Positions 8,657-17,025 of a stretch of 64,000 bases of DNA are shown piece after piece. This stretch comes from Neisseria subflava. Its GTDB lineage: Bacteria > Pseudomonadota > Gammaproteobacteria > Burkholderiales > Neisseriaceae. A program made the position numbers and the translations under genes. The stretch spans positions 496,001 through 560,000 of the forward strand of contig NZ_CP039887.1 in the NCBI RefSeq assembly GCF_005221305.1, written 5' to 3'. Within the stretch, counting starts at the first letter, position 1, and each line of letters opens with the position of its first letter. The notes beneath the pieces were generated by a model, which ran no database searches, had not been told where the DNA came from, and worked only from the letters and a program-made list of their open reading frames with translations.

Positions 8657-9232
8657 ATGAAATTAAAAACTTTATTGTTGCCTTTTGCTGCTTTGGCCTT
8701 GTGTGCCAATGCGTTTGCCGCTACACCTAGCGATGAGTCGCTGGAGCGTTTGTATCAAGTACAGAAGATGGATACTCTGTTAGACCAGTCTTTCCAAAGC
8801 ATGGAGAGCATTGTGCTTTCCGATCCGAATGCACAGAAATTTTTGAAAGATGCGCCGGAAGACAAACGTCCGCAGTTGGAGGCGGTATTGAAAAAGTATG
8901 CAAACCAATCAATTGCCGAAATCAATACGCCGCAAGTGCGCGCCCAATTGCGTAAAGCGACTTTAGACGGCATGAAGACGGTTTATACGCAGGAAGAAGT
9001 CAACGCATTGATTGGCTTTTACAGCACGGCGGTAGGTCAATCGATAATGGACAAAACGCCGCGCTATCTTGAGGCAACGGTGAAACCTATGATGGACATC
9101 CTTGCCGGCAAATACACCCAATCCAACCAAAGCGCAAACCTGAGACGTGAAATCCGCCAAATCATGTGCGAAGGCAAAAATCCTGCCCAAGCCTGCGCCA
9201 AACAGCCTAACAAACCGGCACGGAAAAAATGA
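8657..9232 (+). CDS. DUF2059 domain-containing secreted protein
   Basis: 191 residues with a Sec signal peptide (MKLKTLLLPFAALALCANAFA, cleavage after AFA) and a helical DUF2059-type domain (about residues 70-165). Two Cys residues near the end (IMCEGK and QACAK) could pair in the periplasm. The C-terminus is basic. It is the intact member of a small tandem family, with broken relatives just upstream. A good ribosome site (GTAGG) precedes the ATG. No function is known to me; the signal peptide places it in the periplasm or outside. Confidence 0.8.
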   Translation: MKLKTLLLPFAALALCANAFAATPSDESLERLYQVQKMDTLLDQSFQSMESIVLSDPNAQKFLKDAPEDKRPQLEAVLKKYANQSIAEINTPQVRAQLRKATLDGMKTVYTQEEVNALIGFYSTAVGQSIMDKTPRYLEATVKPMMDILAGKYTQSNQSANLRREIRQIMCEGKNPAQACAKQPNKPARKK

Positions 9233-9326
9233 TGCCGCTTGAGGCCGTATGAAAACGAGCGCAGCAAGTTTCGCCAAAACGAGTAAAGTGATTTTCGCTA
9301 AAACCATCAAACCCGAAAGTAACCTC

Positions 9327-9509
9327 ATGGAAAAAAAATTCTTAGACATCCTCGTTTGTCCTGTGACCAAAGGCAAACTCGAATACCATCAAGACAAACA
9401 GGAATTGTGGAGCCGTCAGGCGAAGCTGGCTTATCCGATTCGTGACGGCATTCCTTATATGTTGGAAAACGAAGCACGAGCGTTGAGCGAAGAGGAACTG
9501 AAAGCATGA
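9327..9509 (+). CDS. Trm112 family protein
   Basis: 60-residue protein from the ATG at 9327 (Met-Glu-Lys-Lys-Lys-Phe). A longer in-frame start at 9249 is rejected because the family begins with this segment. It contains LVCPVTKGKLEY and AYPIRDGIPYML, the two signature parts of Trm112-like (UPF0434, YcaR) proteins. Eukaryotic Trm112 activates methyltransferases; bacterial members lie next to kdsB as here. Its stop overlaps the kdsB start (ATGA at 9506-9509), so the two are translationally coupled. Confidence 0.88.
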   Translation: MEKKFLDILVCPVTKGKLEYHQDKQELWSRQAKLAYPIRDGIPYMLENEARALSEEELKA

Positions 9510-10264
9510 CCGAATTTGTCGTATTGATTCCGGCGCGGTTGGATTCTTCACGTCTGCCGGGAAAGGCTTTGGCCGATATTCACGGTAAACCGATGGTTGT
9601 ACGTGTCGCCGAACAGGCGGCGAAAAGCAAGGCCGCTCGTGTTGTCGTTGCCACCGACCATCCCGATATTCAGACGGCCTGTCAGGCACATGGTGTCGAA
9701 GTAGTCATGACTTCTAATCAACACGAAAGCGGTACAACGCGCCTTGCCGAAGTGGCCAATACACTGAAACTGCCGCAGCACCTGATTGTTGTGAACGTAC
9801 AAGGCGACGAGCCTTTAATCGATCCCGAGCTCATCAACCGTACGGCCGAAGTTTTGGTTGAAAACAATGTGCAAATGGCAACCGCCGCCCATGAATTGCA
9901 CGATTTTGACGAGTTTATGAATCCTAACGTCGTCAAAGCCATCCTTGATAAAAACCGCAACGCCATCTATTTCAGCCGCGCCCCGATTCCTTATCCGCGC
10001 GATGTGATGCGTGCCGAAAAACGCGAATTGCCTTCCGAAACAGCCGTTTTGCGCCACATCGGCATTTATGCCTATCGTGCAGGCTTCCTGCAACGCTATT
10101 CGGAAATGGATGTTTCTCCTTTGGAAACCATCGAATCGCTGGAACAGTTGCGCGTCCTATGGCACGGTTATCCGATTGCTGTTGAAATCACCCAAGAAGC
10201 GCCTGCTGCTGGTGTGGATACGCAGGAAGATTTGGACAGAGTGCGTGTTGCATTTAAAGCTTAA
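9506..10264 (+). CDS. kdsB: 3-deoxy-manno-octulosonate cytidylyltransferase
   Basis: 252 residues, standard length. KdsB activates Kdo with CTP to CMP-Kdo for attachment to lipid A in the cytoplasm. Visible signatures are IPARLDSSRLPGKAL at about residues 7-21, VVATDHPDI, the VQGDEPLI nucleotide-binding loop at about 98-105, and FSRAPIPYPRD. A DUS is read through inside the gene as DIQTAC. It is coupled to the Trm112-like gene by an ATGA overlap. Confidence 0.95.
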   Translation: MTEFVVLIPARLDSSRLPGKALADIHGKPMVVRVAEQAAKSKAARVVVATDHPDIQTACQAHGVEVVMTSNQHESGTTRLAEVANTLKLPQHLIVVNVQGDEPLIDPELINRTAEVLVENNVQMATAAHELHDFDEFMNPNVVKAILDKNRNAIYFSRAPIPYPRDVMRAEKRELPSETAVLRHIGIYAYRAGFLQRYSEMDVSPLETIESLEQLRVLWHGYPIAVEITQEAPAAGVDTQEDLDRVRVAFKA

Positions 10265-10285
10265 GGCCGTCTGAAAGGAAAAGAT

Positions 10286-10804
10286 ATGAATGATTTCCGC
10301 CATTTGAGCCGTGAAGAACAAAAATTGCTTGCCGATGTGGCGAAGCTGGTAAGAGAAGATGAGCAAGAATTCAACTATGATATGTTGAAAATAGAAGCGC
10401 CGGAGCAGGCCAGCGGCGAGTTTTGGTTCCGCATGGCAGAAATGCTCAGCACTTTGCCGCCCAACCAGTCGTTGGACTTGCGTATGAACGGCGGACGCTT
10501 GACCGTTGCCGTATCAATTTTGTCAGTATTGCTGCAAGATAATCCCGATATTCCGCAGCTTTGGGCACAAAAAATCATTGCACTCAACTACTTGGCTCAT
10601 GGCCATCAAACCCGTGCAATCGGTTTGGCGCAGCAGCCTGACAAAGCGGCCGAAGCCAATGAGGAAGAATATTTGGCGAAAGCTTTATCGCAAAACTTGC
10701 TTTCCACTTTGAAAGACGCGATAGAGCGATTCCCGGAAGACTCATGGTTTGCCGAAATGCGCGATGACGCATGGAAACATTTCGGCGCGGAACAGGCCGT
10801 CTGA
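10286..10804 (+). CDS. Conserved hypothetical protein, acidic, helical
   Basis: 172 residues with no signal peptide or membrane segment. The sequence is acidic and mostly helical, with a tetratricopeptide-like feel in the region LWAQKIIALNYLAHGHQTRAIGLAQ (about 95-120). I do not recognise a named family. It follows kdsB by 21 bases, separated by one DUS, and its last codons GCC GTC TGA lie within another DUS, so the final Ala-Val is supplied by the uptake sequence. Cytoplasmic; role unknown. Confidence 0.7.
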   Translation: MNDFRHLSREEQKLLADVAKLVREDEQEFNYDMLKIEAPEQASGEFWFRMAEMLSTLPPNQSLDLRMNGGRLTVAVSILSVLLQDNPDIPQLWAQKIIALNYLAHGHQTRAIGLAQQPDKAAEANEEEYLAKALSQNLLSTLKDAIERFPEDSWFAEMRDDAWKHFGAEQAV

Positions 10805-10886
10805 AGTTTTGAACGATAAACGCAAGCCGTGTAAAATCATTTGAATCACATTTCAAATCCATATCACTTAACAAGAAGGAACCCCC

Positions 10887-11534
10887 ATGAAAGTATTATT
10901 GTTAGGCGCGCCGGGCGCGGGCAAAGGCACTCAGGCACAATTCATCACCGCTGCGTTCGGCATTCCGCAAATTTCCACCGGCGATATGCTCCGCGCTGCG
11001 ATTAAAGCAGGCACGCCGCTGGGTTTGGAAGCGAAAAAAATCATTGACGAAGGCGGCTTGGTACGCGACGACATCATCATTGGCATGGTGAAAGAACGCA
11101 TCGCGCAAGACGACTGCAAAAACGGTTTCCTGTTCGACGGTTTCCCGCGCACGCTGGCACAAGCCGAAGCGATGGTTGAAGCGGGCGTGGATTTGGACGC
11201 AGTCGTTGAAATCGACGTACCCGACAGCGTGATTGTCGACCGCATGAGCGGCCGCCGCGTTCACTTGGCTTCGGGCCGCACCTACCACGTTACCTACAAT
11301 CCGCCCAAAGTCGAAGGTAAAGACGACGTAACCGGCGAAGATTTGATTCAGCGTGACGACGACAAAGAAGAAACCGTCAAAAAACGCCTTGCCGTTTACC
11401 ACGAGCAAACCGAAGTGCTGGTCGATTTTTACAGCAAACTGGAGGGCGAACACGCGCCGAAATACATCAAGGTTGACGGCACTCAGCCGGTAGAAGCCGT
11501 GAAAGCCGAAGTATTGGGCGCATTGGGCAAATAA
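10887..11534 (+). CDS. adk: Adenylate kinase
   Basis: 215 residues, the long bacterial form. The P-loop GAPGAGKGTQ is at residues 7-16, followed by ISTGDMLRAAI, FDGFPRTLAQAEAM (about 84-97) and the LID domain (about 122-160). The LID here has no zinc-binding cysteines. The enzyme interconverts ATP, AMP and ADP in the cytoplasm. A strong AAGGAA ribosome site lies before the ATG. It stands alone between DUS-based terminators. Confidence 0.96.
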   Translation: MKVLLLGAPGAGKGTQAQFITAAFGIPQISTGDMLRAAIKAGTPLGLEAKKIIDEGGLVRDDIIIGMVKERIAQDDCKNGFLFDGFPRTLAQAEAMVEAGVDLDAVVEIDVPDSVIVDRMSGRRVHLASGRTYHVTYNPPKVEGKDDVTGEDLIQRDDDKEETVKKRLAVYHEQTEVLVDFYSKLEGEHAPKYIKVDGTQPVEAVKAEVLGALGK

Positions 11535-11539
11535 ATCGA

Positions 11540-11587
11540 AAAGGTCGTCTGAAAACAAGCAATCAGGTTTTCAGACGATCTCTTTTT
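11540..11587 (+). terminator. Inverted DUS-like pair after adk
   Basis: AGGTCGTCTGAAAA and TTTTCAGACGATCT face each other and are followed by TCTTTTT. The first arm is the AGGTCGTCTGAA dialect; the second arm has an A in place of C. Confidence 0.7.
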
Positions 11588-11649
11588 GATAAACTGCGTG
11601 ATAGACAATAACGGCCGTGCCTACGGGCAAAACCCAAAACGAAAACACC

Positions 11650-12390
11650 ATGAATCCTTTAATCACCGACTTCCAAACTCCGCAACAACGCACCCCCGTC
11701 ATCGTTGCCCTTGATTTTGCCAACGAAAAAGACACGCTCGGATTCGTCCGCAACCTTGATCCGGCGTTGTGCCAAATCAAAATCGGCAAAGAGCTGTTTA
11801 CCGCGACGGGGCGCAGTTTGGCGGAAAGCCTGATTCATCAGGGTTTCAAACTCTTTCTCGATTTGAAATACCACGACATTCCCCACACCGTCGCGCAGGC
11901 GTGCAAAGTCGCCGCCGACATGGGAGTGTGGATGGTCGATATGCACGCATCGGGCGGCCGCCGCATGATGGAAGCCGCCGCCGAAGCCGTTGCCGGATAC
12001 GGCACGAAGCCGCTCCTAATCGGCGTAACCGTGTTGACCAGTATGGAACAGAGCGATTTGGCGGAAATCGGTTTGAACATCGCCCCTGAAGAACAAGTCA
12101 TCCGCTTGGCGAAACTGGCGCAAAGTTCGGGCTTGGACGGTGTAGTCTGTTCCGCCCAAGAAGCCGCGCCGCTGCGCCGCGAATTGGGAAAGGATTTTGT
12201 CTTGGTAACGCCCGGCATCCGTTTGGACGTTGCCGGCAACAACGACGACCAACGCCGCATCATGACGCCCGCCGAGGCATTGGCGGCAGGTTCGACTTAT
12301 CTGGTGATGGGACGCCCCGTTACCCAAGCCGCCGATCCGGTAGCCGTATTGCGCGAAGTGAACCGCGTGGCGAACCTTGAAGCAAACTGA
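11650..12390 (+). CDS. pyrF: Orotidine 5'-phosphate decarboxylase
   Basis: 246 residues from the ATG at 11650 (Met-Asn-Pro-Leu-Ile). An upstream ATG at 11617 would add a non-conserved leader. The catalytic Lys-Asp set is in FLDLKYHDIPHTV (about residues 69-81), with VIVALDFAN at the start and LVTPGIRL and YLVMGRPVTQA phosphate-binding segments toward the end. It makes UMP in pyrimidine synthesis. An inverted DUS-like pair separates it from hldA. Confidence 0.95.
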   Translation: MNPLITDFQTPQQRTPVIVALDFANEKDTLGFVRNLDPALCQIKIGKELFTATGRSLAESLIHQGFKLFLDLKYHDIPHTVAQACKVAADMGVWMVDMHASGGRRMMEAAAEAVAGYGTKPLLIGVTVLTSMEQSDLAEIGLNIAPEEQVIRLAKLAQSSGLDGVVCSAQEAAPLRRELGKDFVLVTPGIRLDVAGNNDDQRRIMTPAEALAAGSTYLVMGRPVTQAADPVAVLREVNRVANLEAN

Positions 12391-12427
12391 TTTTCAGACG
12401 ACCTTACAGGTTGAGGCCGTCTGAAAA
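12391..12427 (+). terminator. Inverted DUS-like pair between pyrF and hldA
   Basis: TTTTCAGACGACCT and AGGCCGTCTGAAAA face each other with a loop of about 9 bases. The arms mix two DUS dialects (GTCGTCTGAA and GCCGTCTGAA), leaving one mismatch. Confidence 0.55.
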
Positions 12428-12444
12428 AACACAACGGAGGCAAA

Positions 12445-13407
12445 ATGCCCACCAAGTTCCAACAAGAAACCCTCAAATCCCGTTTCGCACAAGCCAAAGT
12501 CCTTGTTGTCGGCGACGTGATGCTCGACCGCTATTGGTTTGGCGACGTGTCCCGTATTTCGCCCGAAGCCCCCGTGCCGGTGGCGAAAATCGGACGTATC
12601 GACCAACGCGCGGGCGGAGCGGCGAACGTTGCGCGCAACATCGCTTCGCTGGGCGGCAAAGCAGGGCTGTTGTCGGTAACCGGCGACGACGAAGCTGCTG
12701 ATGCGTTGGACGCATTGATGGTACAAGACGGCGTTTCTTCCTATCTGATGCGCGATAAGCAAATTGCGACCACTGTCAAATTGCGCGTTGTTGCCCGCAA
12801 CCAGCAGCTTATCCGACTTGACTTTGAAGAATCACCTCATCGTGAGGTGTTGGAACAAATCAAACATCAATATCGAGAAGTGTTGCCTGAATACGATGCC
12901 ATTATTTTTTCAGATTACGGCAAGGGCGGTTTGTCGCATATTTCCGATATGATCGATTGGGCGAAACAGGCCGGTAAACCCGTTTTAATCGATCCGAAAG
13001 GCGATGATTACGAAAAATACGCCGGCGCTACGCTGATTACGCCTAACCGTGCAGAATTGAAAGAAGTGGTGGGCAGCTGGAAAAATGAAAACGATTTGAC
13101 CGAAAAAGCCCAAAACCTGCGCCGTCATCTCGACTTGACCGCGATTTTGTTGACTCGAAGCGAAGAGGGTATGACCCTGTTCAATGAGGGCGAGCCGATT
13201 TATCAGCCTACACGAGCGCAAGAAGTCTATGATGTATCCGGTGCGGGAGATACCGTTATTGCTGGAGTGGGCTTGGGTTTGGCCGCTGGTTATACCATGC
13301 CTGAAGCGATGCACCTTGCCAATACTGCGGCAGGTGTTGTCGTAGCGAAACTTGGTACGGCGGTTTGCTCGTTTGCTGAATTGACTAAGGCATTGGAAGA
13401 GCAATAA
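12445..13407 (+). CDS. hldA: D-glycero-beta-D-manno-heptose-7-phosphate kinase (RfaE domain I)
   Basis: 320-residue PfkB-family kinase. It holds only the kinase half of the fused E. coli HldE; no nucleotidyltransferase domain follows. The N-terminal part has VVGDVMLDRYWFGDV and GGAANVARNIASLGGKA; the C-terminal part has the catalytic signature VSGAGDTVIAG (about residues 264-274). It phosphorylates heptose 7-phosphate at O-1 on the way to ADP-heptose for the LOS inner core. hldD follows. The partner adenylyltransferase (HldC) must lie elsewhere. Confidence 0.93.
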   Translation: MPTKFQQETLKSRFAQAKVLVVGDVMLDRYWFGDVSRISPEAPVPVAKIGRIDQRAGGAANVARNIASLGGKAGLLSVTGDDEAADALDALMVQDGVSSYLMRDKQIATTVKLRVVARNQQLIRLDFEESPHREVLEQIKHQYREVLPEYDAIIFSDYGKGGLSHISDMIDWAKQAGKPVLIDPKGDDYEKYAGATLITPNRAELKEVVGSWKNENDLTEKAQNLRRHLDLTAILLTRSEEGMTLFNEGEPIYQPTRAQEVYDVSGAGDTVIAGVGLGLAAGYTMPEAMHLANTAAGVVVAKLGTAVCSFAELTKALEEQ

Positions 13408-13414
13408 TTGCTGT

Positions 13415-13521
13415 TTCAGACGGCCTTAAAATCTAAATACCGTCTGAAAATAGAGTTGGAAAATAATCCAGACAGACAAGTTTTTATTTTCAGACGGCAT
13501 GATTTCTTCAAGGCCGTCTGG
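13415..13521. repeat. Cluster of four DUS or DUS-like copies
   Basis: Within about 107 bases lie TTCAGACGGCCT (13415-13426), a shortened CCGTCTGAA (about 13440), TTCAGACGGC (13489-13498) and GGCCGTCTGG (13512-13521). Two are imperfect. The first and second can pair, as can the third and fourth, so the stretch may hold two hairpins between hldA and hldD. Confidence 0.6.
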
Positions 13522-13546
13522 AAAATCAAAATAAAGGAAATTCATT

Positions 13547-14551
13547 ATGACCATTATCGTAACAGGCGCGGCCGGCTTTATCGGCAGCAACATCGTCAAA
13601 GCACTTAACCAACGCGGTATTACTGACATTGTTGCCGTCGACAATCTGAGCAAAGGCGAAAAATTTAAAAACCTTGCCGAGTGTGAAATTGCCCACTATC
13701 TTGATAAACACGAATTTATCCGCCAAGTGCGCGGCCATCTTCTGCCTTACGACGATATCGAAGCCGTTTTCCATCAAGGCGCATGTTCCGATACCATGAA
13801 TCATGACGGCCTTTATATGATGGACAACAACTATCAGTACACGCTCGACCTCTTAGATTGGTGTCAGGACGAACGTATTCCGTTCCTCTATGCCTCCAGC
13901 GCCGCAGTGTACGGCAAGGGCGAAATCTTCCGCGAAGAGCGCGAACTCGAAAAACCGCTCAACGTGTACGGCTACTCCAAATTCCTGTTCGACCAAGTAT
14001 TGCGCCGCCGCATGAAAGAAGGCCTGACCGCCCAAGTCGTCGGCTTCCGCTACTTCAACGTTTACGGACAACACGAACAACACAAAGGCCGCATGGCATC
14101 CGTCGCCTTCCACCATTTCAACCAATACCGCGAACACGGTTACGTCAACCTGTTCGGAGCCAACGACGGCTACGGCAACGGCGAACAAACCCGCGACTTC
14201 GTCAGCGTCGAAGACGTTGCCAAAGTCAACCTCTACTTCTTCGACCACCCCAACCTCTCCGGCATCTACAACCTCGGCACCGGCCGCAGCCAACAGTTCA
14301 ACGAACTCGCCGCCGCCACCGTCAACGCCTGCCGTGCAGCCGAAGGCAAACCTGAAATGAGTTTGAAAGAGTTGGTTGAAGAAGAACTTATCCGTTATAT
14401 CCCATTCCCCGATGCACTTAAAGGCAAATATCAGAGCTTTACTCAAGCGGATATCACCAAGCTGCGCGAAGCCGGGTATAAAGAAGAATTCTTGGATGTA
14501 AAACAAGGTGTCAGCCGTTACGTTAAATGGATGCTGGAGAACTTGGTTTAA
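13547..14551 (+). CDS. hldD: ADP-L-glycero-D-manno-heptose 6-epimerase
   Basis: 334-residue short-chain dehydrogenase-type epimerase. The NAD(P)-binding GAAGFIGSNIV is at residues 7-17, the catalytic region shows SSAAVYG and YGYSK (about 139-143), and YFNVYGQHE follows. It converts ADP-D,D-heptose to ADP-L,D-heptose for the LOS inner core. It lies after hldA with an AAGGA ribosome site and ends at a strong non-DUS terminator. The middle part (about 13.95-14.34 kb) is visibly richer in C than its flanks. Confidence 0.95.
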   Translation: MTIIVTGAAGFIGSNIVKALNQRGITDIVAVDNLSKGEKFKNLAECEIAHYLDKHEFIRQVRGHLLPYDDIEAVFHQGACSDTMNHDGLYMMDNNYQYTLDLLDWCQDERIPFLYASSAAVYGKGEIFREERELEKPLNVYGYSKFLFDQVLRRRMKEGLTAQVVGFRYFNVYGQHEQHKGRMASVAFHHFNQYREHGYVNLFGANDGYGNGEQTRDFVSVEDVAKVNLYFFDHPNLSGIYNLGTGRSQQFNELAAATVNACRAAEGKPEMSLKELVEEELIRYIPFPDALKGKYQSFTQADITKLREAGYKEEFLDVKQGVSRYVKWMLENLV

Positions 14552-14580
14552 TAAATAGTACAGTAATGTTGTCTGAGAAT

Positions 14581-14620
14581 AAAACCGACTTACCTGTTTG
14601 GGTAAGTCGGTTTTATTTTA
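14581..14620. terminator. Strong rho-independent terminator between hldD and the sulfatase-type gene
   Basis: Perfect 14-bp inverted repeat AAAACCGACTTACC / GGTAAGTCGGTTTT with a 6-base loop (14581-14614), followed by ATTTTA. It is one of the few terminators here not built from DUS. It faces two converging genes and can serve both. Confidence 0.9.
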
Positions 14621-14650
14621 CTAAGATAGTATAAAAATTTAGTTGTATTC

Positions 14651-16660
14651 TTAGTGATGGGTAGTTGCAATACGGTTAATTTGCCAATCTAAAAATTGAG
14701 TGTAAACACTACCTCGTTCAATAAAAGGTATATCTTCAGCAGGTGGTTGGCTGATTTCAGCTTCTGCTGTTTGCAGCCCCTGATTATCCCAACGATGGAA
14801 CTCCTGATTGTTTAAATTATAAAAACCATGTTTGGTGATTAAAACTTCAGGATTATAACCATAGCCACACCATGAAGAATCAACAGTAGGTGTAGTCAAA
14901 TTACAACCGGTTTGATAATAAGGTATTTCTGATAGGCTAAGATTATATAACGTTGGCAAAATGTCTTTATGTGAGCCTGCCCGCTCAGGATGATATTCTG
15001 CATTGGAGCGGTAAGTAGGTGGAACATAAAGATAGAATGGTACACTGTGGCCAAGGGCAATTTCATTAGGTGCAGGATAACTGATTGCTCGCATATTATG
15101 GTCTCCAGTTGCAGCAATAATAGTATCCGGTGCAATAGATTTTGTATGACTAATGAAGCGTCCAAGTTCGTCGTTGCTATATCGGAATGTGTTAAAAATC
15201 TCATTCAATTCTTTTCCTGTTGCTAGACTGGAAAGTCGCTGTTTTTCTTGCTCAGTGAGATGAAAATCTTTAGTTGGGTTAGGTTTAGGTAATTGATATG
15301 GGGGGTGATTAGTTACTGATAGCATCATGACGAATACGGGGGTATTATTTTTTTTTGCTTGTTTCAACTCGTCTTCTGCATATCGGAACATAAATTCATC
15401 AGGTACTCCCCATGTGCTGGATTGGGCTTCAGGGTAGCGTGCTTTGATCGCATTTTCATCAATAATTTCATGTACACCCAAATGACGCAGAAAACTATCA
15501 AAATCACGCCACCCCCCATTACCGGCAGTGATATACACAATACGATATCCTGCATCAAGATATGGTTTAAACATGTTTCCAGGAAAAGTTTTATTTTTAG
15601 CAGCAGATTGGCTAAGGTTAAGGCGTGGGCTACGAATAAAAAAACGGTGTAGTGAGTCGCTAGTGCCATCACCCTCAGAGATAAAACGTGAATAAACCCA
15701 ATCTTCTTTCCAATGTTTATCTAATTCACCTAATAGATCTCGTTCAGGCGTATTTAGAGAAAGCAAGTGAGTGCTCATACTTTCCATAACAGCAAATACA
15801 ACGTTGGGCTTATGTTGTTCAACAATCAAATTTTTATTAGTTTGTGTAAATAAGCGATTTAAATTGGCATCAGCTTTTTGATTTTGTAGACGATTCATCA
15901 GTTCAATACCATCTGAATCGGTAACCTCGATAAAATTATTACTGTTTCGATGTTCTGCAAAAGCCCAATTTAAAGAAATTAGTGCATTGGGAACTAATTT
16001 ATTTATTTGCGGTAAGGTTGAAATTTGCATGGAAGTTTGACGTAAAGGGAATTTACCAAACGAACCACGTATACCAATACTTAAGATTAAGATAGGTATC
16101 ATTATGATAGCAACCCAAGTTGCTTTGCTTGTAGTAGTAGCAGAAAAAGAGTATCTGTTAATTTGGGAAAAACATTTCCAAAAAAGGGTTACTGCTATGG
16201 CTAAAGCAATTAATCCCCAAATAATTGGGAAATCGGACCAAATAGTTTTGAGTACGGCTACAGTATCTTCCTCTGCAAGACCAAAAATAAAAACATCGAA
16301 TTGGCGTTCGTAGACTCCATAATAAAACCAATTCCCTATAGCCAGAGCAGAAACGATAGATAACAATACTGTAGACAATAGAGCTTGAATCCGTCCATAT
16401 GCTACAACAGTTTTTGAATTTAATAAGCTGAATAATCCCAGTAAAAATGGTAATGCCGTTAATACAGAAGCAGCTTTGATATCAAATAATAACCCTTTGA
16501 GCATAAGCTGGATAATATCCTCGGAATAACGACTACGGATATCATCTGATAGATAATATTGTGACATTAAACACCGTTCAATAAAAAGAATTAGAACAGT
16601 GCAAAGCCATAATGAAAAAGAATTACATAGAATTTTTTTGTAGGTAAGTAGACGAGACAT
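14651..16660 (-). CDS. LTA synthase / sulfatase family membrane enzyme
   Basis: 669 residues: five or so membrane helices in the first 200 residues, then a large periplasmic alkaline-phosphatase-like domain (PF00884 type, about residues 270-590). Visible metal and nucleophile sites are VFAVMESMSTH (about 288), GDGTSDSLHRFF with the candidate nucleophile Thr (about 340), and ATGDHNMRA near 520. Relatives move phosphoethanolamine or phosphoglycerol onto lipids or glycans. Substrate is unknown; the neighbouring heptose genes hint at LOS or another surface glycan, an inference only. The gene is much richer in A+T than its neighbours and has no DUS, which suggests transfer. A run of nine T on the + strand (15348-15356) is a possible slippage site. 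Confidence 0.8.
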   Translation of the reverse strand: MSRLLTYKKILCNSFSLWLCTVLILFIERCLMSQYYLSDDIRSRYSEDIIQLMLKGLLFDIKAASVLTALPFLLGLFSLLNSKTVVAYGRIQALLSTVLLSIVSALAIGNWFYYGVYERQFDVFIFGLAEEDTVAVLKTIWSDFPIIWGLIALAIAVTLFWKCFSQINRYSFSATTTSKATWVAIIMIPILILSIGIRGSFGKFPLRQTSMQISTLPQINKLVPNALISLNWAFAEHRNSNNFIEVTDSDGIELMNRLQNQKADANLNRLFTQTNKNLIVEQHKPNVVFAVMESMSTHLLSLNTPERDLLGELDKHWKEDWVYSRFISEGDGTSDSLHRFFIRSPRLNLSQSAAKNKTFPGNMFKPYLDAGYRIVYITAGNGGWRDFDSFLRHLGVHEIIDENAIKARYPEAQSSTWGVPDEFMFRYAEDELKQAKKNNTPVFVMMLSVTNHPPYQLPKPNPTKDFHLTEQEKQRLSSLATGKELNEIFNTFRYSNDELGRFISHTKSIAPDTIIAATGDHNMRAISYPAPNEIALGHSVPFYLYVPPTYRSNAEYHPERAGSHKDILPTLYNLSLSEIPYYQTGCNLTTPTVDSSWCGYGYNPEVLITKHGFYNLNNQEFHRWDNQGLQTAEAEISQPPAEDIPFIERGSVYTQFLDWQINRIATTHH

Positions 16661-16885
16661 TTTTTAGATATGTAATAAGTATTTAAAACGGCGTTATTTT
16701 ATAACCTTTTAAGGGTTTTAAACTAGCATATAATTTTTATAGAAATCATATGATATGATGATTTGAGTTTGGAAAGGAGATGGACTGGTTTAAATGAATT
16801 TCTTGTCCTAGATAGAATAGTGGGTACTTATAACTACAAAGCTGTTAATGGGCTATCTTTTCTATTATTAGGCGTGGGTACTAGA
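16661..16885. other. AT-rich intergenic stretch, no gene seen
   Basis: Lies between the start of the sulfatase-type gene (minus strand) and the tRNA terminator. It is strongly A+T-rich and presumably holds the promoter for the membrane enzyme, but I cannot point to a convincing pair of hexamers. The open frame running rightward from 16763 passes through the tRNA-Leu gene and is not real. Confidence 0.4.
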
Positions 16886-16911
16886 CAAAAAAATAACCGC
16901 TTAAAAGCGGT
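16886..16911 (-). terminator. Rho-independent terminator of the tRNA operon
   Basis: On the minus strand ACCGCTTTTAAGCGGT forms a stem-loop just after tRNA-Leu and is followed by TTATTTTTTT. The position and T-run fit termination of the seven-tRNA transcript. Confidence 0.85.
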
Positions 16912-16914
16912 AAA

Positions 16915-17004
16915 TGGTGCCCGGAGCCGGAATCGAACCGGCACGGCCGGTTTAGGGCCGACGGATTTTAAGTCCGTTGTGTCTACCTATTTCACCACCC
17001 GGGC
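16915..17004 (-). tRNA. tRNA-Leu (TAA)
   Basis: 90 bases with CCA encoded. Acceptor GCCCGGG pairs with TCCGGGC. The anticodon loop reads CTTAAAA (anticodon TAA) and a long variable arm follows, as expected for class II tRNA-Leu. The T arm GCCGG TTCGATT CCGGC is perfect. It is the last gene of the tRNA operon, in the place of E. coli leuZ. Confidence 0.95.
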
Positions 17005-17025
17005 GTAGACAATAAATTAAGAGAT

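Noticed and set aside
10902..11558. 218-codon minus-strand frame opposite adk
   Set aside because: Antisense shadow of a fully conserved adenylate kinase gene.
13853..14506. 217-codon minus-strand frame opposite hldD
   Set aside because: Produced by the C-rich codon bias of hldD; no domain.
16763..17008. 81-codon open frame on the + strand
   Set aside because: It runs through the tRNA-Leu gene antisense and shows no family features.
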